Position numbers and translations under genes: made by a program
In this document: positions 63,730 through 64,000 of the stretch, one piece after another
Layout: each line of letters opens with the position of its first letter
Numbering within the stretch: the stretch's first letter is position 1
Assembly: GCF_001922345.1 (NCBI RefSeq)
Contig: NZ_CP018812.1
Span: forward strand, 682,001 to 746,000
Source of the DNA: Paraburkholderia sp. SOS3
GTDB lineage: Bacteria; Pseudomonadota; Gammaproteobacteria; Burkholderiales; Burkholderiaceae
Length of the DNA: 64,000 nt
Direction of reading: 5' to 3'
The notes under the pieces: generated by a model
The model's input: only the letters and a program-made list of their open reading frames with translations
Databases searched by the model: none
Told to the model about the DNA's origin: nothing

Positions 63730-64000
63730 CGCTCCTGGAGCGGCCTGTTTCATTGCGTTGACCTGCGCGCACTCAAATCCATGGGCGGCGATCCAGTCGT
63801 GCCGTCCATGCGTCTCTCTTGCCGACCGAGTCGCTCGGCAGATCCTGGTCTCTTCAAAAGAACAGTCATAACGACGCGCTCCTCGCGCGGGTCGACAGTT
63901 TCGACGCTGTAACGGCGACGTCCGTTTATCGCGCAGATGAAATGGCGCGAACTTCTCCCGCAGCCGGTTTTTATCCCTGTTTTTCGGCTGTTCGTGAGCA
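63730..64000. other. Right-end region, no gene seen
   Basis: No convincing open frame or terminator. A gene may begin beyond the window edge. Confidence 0.3.

Noticed and set aside
1..64000. CRISPR arrays, tRNA and rRNA genes, insertion sequences, prophage
   Set aside because: I saw no regularly spaced repeats, no tRNA-like cloverleaf or rRNA stretch, and no transposase or integrase frame; a dedicated search would be needed to exclude small cases.

Overview
The window is GC-rich (roughly 60-65% by eye), has no rRNA, tRNA, CRISPR array or insertion sequence that I can recognise, and reads like an accessory replicon (second chromosome or megaplasmid) of a plant- or soil-associated betaproteobacterium, most likely Paraburkholderia or a close relative. 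The reasons are a luxI-rsaL-luxR quorum-sensing locus, a DUF3005-type small protein, many LysR regulators, aromatic-catabolism genes and an exopolysaccharide (EPS) locus. The genus is an inference; I could not search databases.

Left part, 1-16 kb. A truncated MFS transporter is followed by an aromatic catabolism island: LysR, PDC hydrolase (ligI), split protocatechuate/gallate-type extradiol dioxygenase (ligA, ligB), a second LysR of the same kind, a phthalate-dioxygenase-type Rieske oxygenase with its reductase, and a porin. Then come a KaiC-like ATPase with a hybrid histidine kinase, a LysR/short-chain dehydrogenase divergent pair, an orphan EgtB/SenA-type enzyme, an Fnr-type regulator and a universal stress protein whose upstream region carries a near-consensus Fnr box.

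Middle part, 16-38 kb. A GntR regulator and an MFS exporter are followed by the quorum-sensing locus. Its intergenic region holds a 22-bp dyad containing CT-N12-AG, placed so that it could serve both luxI and rsaL. Next is a four-gene oxidative pentose (arabonate-type) pathway: DHDPS-family dehydratase, ketoglutarate-semialdehyde dehydrogenase, SMP-30 lactonase and IlvD/Edd dehydratase, with two dyads in front. After it lie small Burkholderiales-type proteins, serine acetyltransferase, folE, pcaIJ with a readable promoter and operator-like dyad, an H1-like basic protein, a solitary LivJ-type binding protein, a second Usp and a LysE exporter.

Right part, 38-60 kb. This is an EPS locus: priming glucosyl-phosphate transferase, Wzy-like polymerase, acyltransferase, galU, wza-wzb-wzc, two glycosyltransferases, a pyruvyl transferase, a Wzx-like flippase and a GH71-type alpha-1,3-glucanase. 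Around and inside it sit four paralogous DJ-1/AraC (GlxA-like) proteins, the last of which seems to be losing its DNA-binding half, and an orphan FlhD homologue. Several unexplained dyads and an orphan terminator lie between these genes. This regulatory halo is the most unusual thing in the window.

Right end, 60-64 kb. An orphan dhaL is followed by a complete polar amino acid ABC transporter (binding protein, two permeases, ATPase).
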